This document shows positions 40,406 to 43,638 of a DNA stretch of 43,638 nucleotides, one piece after another. Numbering within the stretch: position 1 is the first letter of the stretch; every line of letters begins with the position of its first letter. The notes beneath the pieces were generated by a model that had not been told where the DNA came from, did not search any database, and saw nothing but the letters and a program-made list of their open reading frames with translations. The DNA is from an uncultured Burkholderiales bacterium (GTDB lineage Bacteria; Pseudomonadota; Gammaproteobacteria; Burkholderiales; Burkholderiaceae_C): positions 1 through 43,638 of the forward strand of contig CAISPG010000129.1 of NCBI GenBank assembly GCA_903887325.1. The letters run 5' to 3'. Made by a program: the position numbers and the translations under genes.

Positions 40406-40470
40406 GTTGTTTCCTTAACTCGTTCAGGGCTGCCAATGCGGCAGCAGATTTTTTAAAAGTGCTGCACGCT

Positions 40471-40971
40471 TTACGCGGCAACCGCCTCTTCTTTTTTCGC
40501 CGCCAGTGCGCCGAGTACCACTGCGGTACGCGACATGGGCGACATGAGCAATCCGCACAATTGCGCCAGCAACACTCCCTTTGAGGGGATGCTTGCCAGT
40601 TGTTTAACGCCGTTGACGTCCAGGGACTTGCCTGCAAATGCGCCGCCGCGAATGACCAACTTGTCGTTGGTTTTTGCGAAATCGGCCACCACTTTGGCAG
40701 CGGCCACAGCATCTACAGAGAAACCATAGATCAGCGGTCCGGTCATCTGGTCAGCAACAGTCTCAAACGACGTACCGGCGACAGCACGGCGTGCCAGCGT
40801 GTTTTTTAACACGCTGAGCGATACGCCCTGACTGCGCGCACTGGCGCGGAATTTGGTCATGTCAGCGACCGTGATGCCGCGGTATTCCGCCATCACCAGC
40901 GTCTGCGCTTGTGCTGCCAATGCCGACACTTCTGTGACGACGGCTTCTTTTTCACTGCGATTCAGACTCAA
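40471..40971 (-). CDS. rplJ: 50S ribosomal protein L10
   Basis: RplJ (166 residues) anchors the L7/L12 stalk and, with L12, represses its own operon by binding the leader RNA. The opening [15 protein letters not shown], the [12 protein letters not shown] block and the ALA-rich C-terminal stalk-binding helix are as expected. The start codon is TTG at 40969-40971, with a strong aaggag site 6 bases before it. No ATG or GTG fits better, so rplJ is probably limited at initiation. Confidence 0.96.
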   Translation of the reverse strand: MSLNRSEKEAVVTEVSALAAQAQTLVMAEYRGITVADMTKFRASARSQGVSLSVLKNTLARRAVAGTSFETVADQMTGPLIYGFSVDAVAAAKVVADFAKTNDKLVIRGGAFAGKSLDVNGVKQLASIPSKGVLLAQLCGLLMSPMSRTAVVLGALAAKKEEAVAA

Positions 40972-41198
40972 GGTCTACTCCTTCAAAATGTGTCTCGGGT
41001 TGCCCCTTGACACGCCGGTTTCAGCGACCTGACTGTCAAGAAAATTTTCTTTTCAGCGGGATCGCCATCTGCGTTGGCTGGTGAATTAAGTACAGACAAG
41101 CTGCACGCCAACGGTCTTGGATGGCTCAGGCGGCTCGAAAACCACCTGACCCACCGCTTCAGATCTCACCCGCGGGCAAGACCTGAATACCGAGCGCT
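40972..41198 (-). promoter_or_regulatory. rplJ leader (L10 leader RNA region) and rplA end hairpin
   Basis: This 227-base gap between rplA and rplJ is where the L10(L12)4 complex binds in other bacteria to repress rplJL, and where a second promoter usually lies. At its upstream end, gagcgc/gcgctc (41192-41197 and 41203-41208) form a hairpin with the rplA stop codon in the loop. I could not fold the whole leader by eye, so the exact L10 motif is not claimed. Confidence 0.5.
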
Positions 41199-41891
41199 TT
41201 ACGCGCTCAGTGTTTGTGTATCTACGCGAACGCCCACACCCATGGTGGACGACACCGCCAACTTGCGCAGGTAAACACCTTTGCTGGTAGCAGGCTTGGC
41301 TTTGCTCAAAGCATCAATCAATGCGACCAGGTTGCCTTGCAGCTTGTCGCTGTCAAAGGAACGGCGGCCGATGGTGGCGTGAACGATACCGGCCTTGTCG
41401 ACGCGGAATTGCACTTGACCGGCCTTGGCGTTGCGCACCGCAGTCGCGACGTCAGGTGTGACGGTACCGACCTTGGGGTTAGGCATCAAACCGCGCGGGC
41501 CCAGAATTTGACCCAGGGTACCGACAACACGCATAGCGTCAGGGGCAGCAATCACCACATCAAATGGCATGTCACCTGCTTTGATGCGGGCAGCCAGATC
41601 GTCCATGCCGACCACATCAGCGCCGGCGGCCAAAGCCTCTTCAGCTTTAGCGCCTTGAGCGAACACGGCCACGCGGGCGATTTTGCCGGTGCCGTTAGGC
41701 AACACGACGGCGCCACGCACCACCTGGTCAGATTTTTTGGCGTCAATACCGAGTTGCACGGCCACGTCGATGGACTCATCGAACTTGGCGGTGGCGCACT
41801 CTTTGACGATTTTCAATGCATCGGTAAAAGGGTACAGCTTGTTGCTGTCGACTTTACCGGCGAAAGATTTTTGTTTTTTGGTCAGGCTCAT
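41199..41891 (-). CDS. rplA: 50S ribosomal protein L1
   Basis: RplA (230 residues) forms the L1 stalk at the E site and represses the rplKA message. Family phrases are present: [36 protein letters not shown] and the C-terminal S.LMKGVY-like [16 protein letters not shown]. Its ATG overlaps the rplK stop (ATGA, 41888-41891), giving coupled synthesis. Confidence 0.98.
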   Translation of the reverse strand: MSLTKKQKSFAGKVDSNKLYPFTDALKIVKECATAKFDESIDVAVQLGIDAKKSDQVVRGAVVLPNGTGKIARVAVFAQGAKAEEALAAGADVVGMDDLAARIKAGDMPFDVVIAAPDAMRVVGTLGQILGPRGLMPNPKVGTVTPDVATAVRNAKAGQVQFRVDKAGIVHATIGRRSFDSDKLQGNLVALIDALSKAKPATSKGVYLRKLAVSSTMGVGVRVDTQTLSA

Positions 41892-42322
41892 ACCACGCCC
41901 TCCACGGTCACGCCCATGGAACGGGCAGAACCGGCGATGGTGCGGACGGCTGCATCGAGATCGGCGGCGGTCATGTCAACCATTTTGGCTTTGGCGATTT
42001 CTTCCAACTGGGCGCGTGTGATCTTGCCTACCTTGTCGACGTGCGGACGGGCTGAACCCTTGTCGAGTTTGATGGCTTTCTTGATCAAGGTGACCGCAGG
42101 CGGTGTCTTGATAATGAAAGTGAAAGATTTGTCTGCAAACGCAGTGATCACCACTGGCAGCGGCAGACCAGGCTCAACGCCTTGGGTCTGGGCGTTGAAC
42201 GCCTTGCAGAATTCCATGATGTTCAAACCGCGCTGGCCCAATGCGGGACCGATAGGCGGTGATGGATTGGCTTTACCAGCTGGTACTTGCAGCTTGATGA
42301 AGCCGACGATTTTTTTCGCCAT
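41888..42322 (-). CDS. rplK: 50S ribosomal protein L11
   Basis: RplK (144 residues) lies at the GTPase-associated centre and is needed for the RelA response. The glycine/proline-rich N-terminal domain ([20 protein letters not shown]) and the C-terminal rRNA-binding domain with AGSARSMGV are intact. The ATG has an aaggag site. It follows nusG by 111 bases, in which I see no feature beyond the ribosome site. Confidence 0.98.
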   Translation of the reverse strand: MAKKIVGFIKLQVPAGKANPSPPIGPALGQRGLNIMEFCKAFNAQTQGVEPGLPLPVVITAFADKSFTFIIKTPPAVTLIKKAIKLDKGSARPHVDKVGKITRAQLEEIAKAKMVDMTAADLDAAVRTIAGSARSMGVTVEGVV

Positions 42323-42433
42323 GCTTTGCTCCTTGCGGGTACAAACGCCTGTTGAGGGCTCCCCGGGGTTAACGACTCACTGACTACAACCTGCGCCGAG
42401 TCGGAAAACGCAGATCAGATTCAAACCAAAGAA

Positions 42434-43018
42434 TCAGGTTTTTTCGACCTGACCGAATTCGAGTTCGACGGGTGTGGCGCGACCGAAAATGGTCACTGAC
42501 ACACGCATTTTGTTTTTTTCGTAGTTGACTTCTTCAACCGTGCCGTTGAAATCGGTGAACGGGCCGTCTTTGACACGCACAAACTCACCGACCATGAATT
42601 CCACTTTGTGACGCGGCTTGTCGGTGCCCTCTTGCATCTGGTTGACGATTTTCAAAACGTCTTCCTGAGAAATCGGCGCGGGACGGTTACGCGCACCACC
42701 GACGAAGCCGGTGACTTTGTTGGTGTGCTTGACCAAGTGCCAGCTCTCGTCGTCCATGATCATTTCCACCAGCACATAGCCGGGGAAAAAACGGCGCTCA
42801 GTGGTTTTCTTCTGACCGTTTTTCATTTCCACCACTTCTTCGGTGGGCACCAGAATACGACCGAATTTGGACTGCATGCCCGCACGGTTGATGCGCTCCA
42901 GAATATTGCGCTCTACGGCTTTTTCCATGCCGGAATAAGCATGCACCACGTACCAGCGCATGTCAGGATGCGCAGGCGCGGTGGTGATCAGCGTGTTTTC
43001 CAATGATTCTTCGGTCAT
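42434..43018 (-). CDS. nusG: transcription termination/antitermination factor NusG
   Basis: Housekeeping NusG (194 residues from the ATG at 43018) links RNA polymerase to Rho, and to ribosomal protein S10. The N-terminal domain ([29 protein letters not shown]) and the C-terminal KOW domain ([25 protein letters not shown]) are complete. An in-frame ATG at 43030 would add four residues. I prefer 43018 because it overlaps the secE stop by one base (TAATG) and has a gggatgga site at the right distance. The paralogue at 5716-6201 is of the RfaH type. Confidence 0.97.
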   Translation of the reverse strand: MTEESLENTLITTAPAHPDMRWYVVHAYSGMEKAVERNILERINRAGMQSKFGRILVPTEEVVEMKNGQKKTTERRFFPGYVLVEMIMDDESWHLVKHTNKVTGFVGGARNRPAPISQEDVLKIVNQMQEGTDKPRHKVEFMVGEFVRVKDGPFTDFNGTVEEVNYEKNKMRVSVTIFGRATPVELEFGQVEKT

Positions 43019-43401
43019 TATTTTTTCCATCCCAGAATCAGGTCATACAAAAGCCATTCCAGGGTTTTGTCTGTCAGCCACAAAAACACCGCCATGATCA
43101 GCACAAAGCCAAACACATAGGCTGTCATTTGCATGGCTTCTTTGCGCGTCGGCCAGACCACCTTGAGTACTTCACGCCAGGCATCGCGGCCGAAGCCGAT
43201 CAATTGCCTGCCGTGTAGCGAAGTGAAAAACACCACTACCGCCAACAACAAACAGGCCAGCAAAGCCGACCACTGTATCAACACACCTTGCGCTGACAAT
43301 GTGTAAAAAGCCCCCAGTGCAGCCACTACCAATGCAACGGCAGCAGCCAACTTGGCTTTGTCTGCGGTACTGGTCACGGTTTCGATCTGTGCGGTGGACA
43401 T
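43018..43401 (-). CDS. secE: preprotein translocase subunit SecE
   Basis: SecE (127 residues) clamps SecY in the inner-membrane translocon. Two N-terminal segments (about 17-34 and 42-60) and the essential C-terminal part, with [18 protein letters not shown] then a last membrane helix (about 90-110), match the three-segment form of E. coli. It lies between tRNA-Trp and nusG as in most proteobacteria. Confidence 0.97.
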   Translation of the reverse strand: MSTAQIETVTSTADKAKLAAAVALVVAALGAFYTLSAQGVLIQWSALLACLLLAVVVFFTSLHGRQLIGFGRDAWREVLKVVWPTRKEAMQMTAYVFGFVLIMAVFLWLTDKTLEWLLYDLILGWKK

Positions 43402-43453
43402 GTCAGGCAGTCAGTTGATGGTCAAAAAATAACAAGTCTTAAAAGCGAACAAA

Positions 43454-43474
43454 GCCCGCCATTGAAAGGCGGGC
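43454..43474 (-). terminator. hairpin after tRNA-Trp
   Basis: On the minus strand gcccgcc and ggcgggc (7-base perfect arms, 7-base loop) are followed by tttgttcgctttt. It lies 28 bases after the tRNA end and 52 bases before secE. It probably terminates or attenuates the tRNA transcript, leaving secE-nusG with its own promoter just downstream, for which I could not assign boxes. Confidence 0.6.
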
Positions 43475-43502
43475 CTGTTGTTCACCCGGTATTTCTACCA
43501 GG

Positions 43503-43578
43503 TGGCAGGGGCAGAGGGAATCGAACCCCCAACCTTCGGTTTTGGAGACCGACGCTCTGCCAATTGAGCTATACCCCT
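43503..43578 (-). tRNA. tRNA-Trp (anticodon CCA)
   Basis: On the minus strand the gene begins aggggtatagctcaattggc and folds into a full cloverleaf. The acceptor AGGGGTA pairs with TGCCCCT, the anticodon loop is CTCCAAA, and the T arm contains GGTTCGATTCC. Discriminator G and a genomically encoded CCA end are present. Its place before secE is the common proteobacterial order. Confidence 0.97.
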
Positions 43579-43638
43579 ATGAACCCTTAACCGCTAAGCA
43601 CCCTCAAGTGCACAGCGGATTGTTTTTCTGGTTAAGCG
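43579..43638. other. window end upstream of tRNA-Trp, with inverted repeats
   Basis: Nested arms cttaacc/ggttaag (43586-43592 and 43630-43636) and ccgct/agcgg (43591-43595 and 43614-43618) suggest a structured spacer upstream of the tRNA. The upstream gene, commonly tuf, is beyond the window. Confidence 0.35.

Overview
The window looks like chromosomal DNA of a betaproteobacterium, most likely order Burkholderiales. This is inferred from the tRNA-Trp/secE/nusG/rplKAJL/rpoBC run, an H-NS-type protein with a TWTGRGR DNA-binding loop, a fused isobutyryl-CoA mutase close in layout to that of Cupriavidus, a polyhydroxyalkanoate phasin with a PhaD-like regulator, and a short NtrX without an AAA+ domain. 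I see no rRNA, no insertion sequence, no prophage and no CRISPR array. Most of the DNA is ordinary, tightly packed core genome.

Layout, left to right. (1) 1-6201: an AT-rich stretch and an H-NS-like gene on the plus strand converge on a minus-strand surface-polysaccharide block. In transcription order the block is an RfaH-like antiterminator, uppS, an NYN-domain protein, and the complete dTDP-L-rhamnose set rfbB-rfbD-rfbA-rfbC. (2) 6286-8578: a phasin and PhaD-like TetR pair, then an M20 amidohydrolase. (3) 8579-9630: a non-coding stretch with several repeats, and a small winged-helix gene that looks like the C-terminal piece of a larger ATP-binding protein family. (4) 9631-12439: an orphan molybdopterin oxidoreductase and coaX. 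(5) 12486-20479: a complete oligopeptide-type ABC importer (binding protein, two permeases, fused double ATPase) bracketed by two different amidases. This looks like an uptake-and-hydrolysis module for amide-bearing compounds. (6) 20591-22431: two toxin-antitoxin-like pairs around a small coiled-coil membrane protein, probably a small accessory insertion. (7) 22520-25816: icmF, preceded by a palindromic operator candidate. (8) 25889-31385: a minus-strand block lemA-like, rsmB, DUF4390, ntrY, ntrX, with coupled or overlapping junctions from lemA through ntrY. (9) 31421-43578: the rpoC-rpoB-rplL-rplJ-rplA-rplK-nusG-secE-tRNA-Trp cluster, all on the minus strand.

The strongest leads are modest. 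They are the RfaH/uppS/NYN/rhamnose arrangement, the repeat-rich stretch around 8.7-9.6 kb with its orphan DNA-binding protein, the palindrome before icmF, the amidase-flanked transporter, and unusual features of the rpo operon: a TTG-started rplJ, a 4-base rpoB/rpoC overlap, and paired hairpins between rplL and rpoB. I did not find a clear new defence or mobile system.
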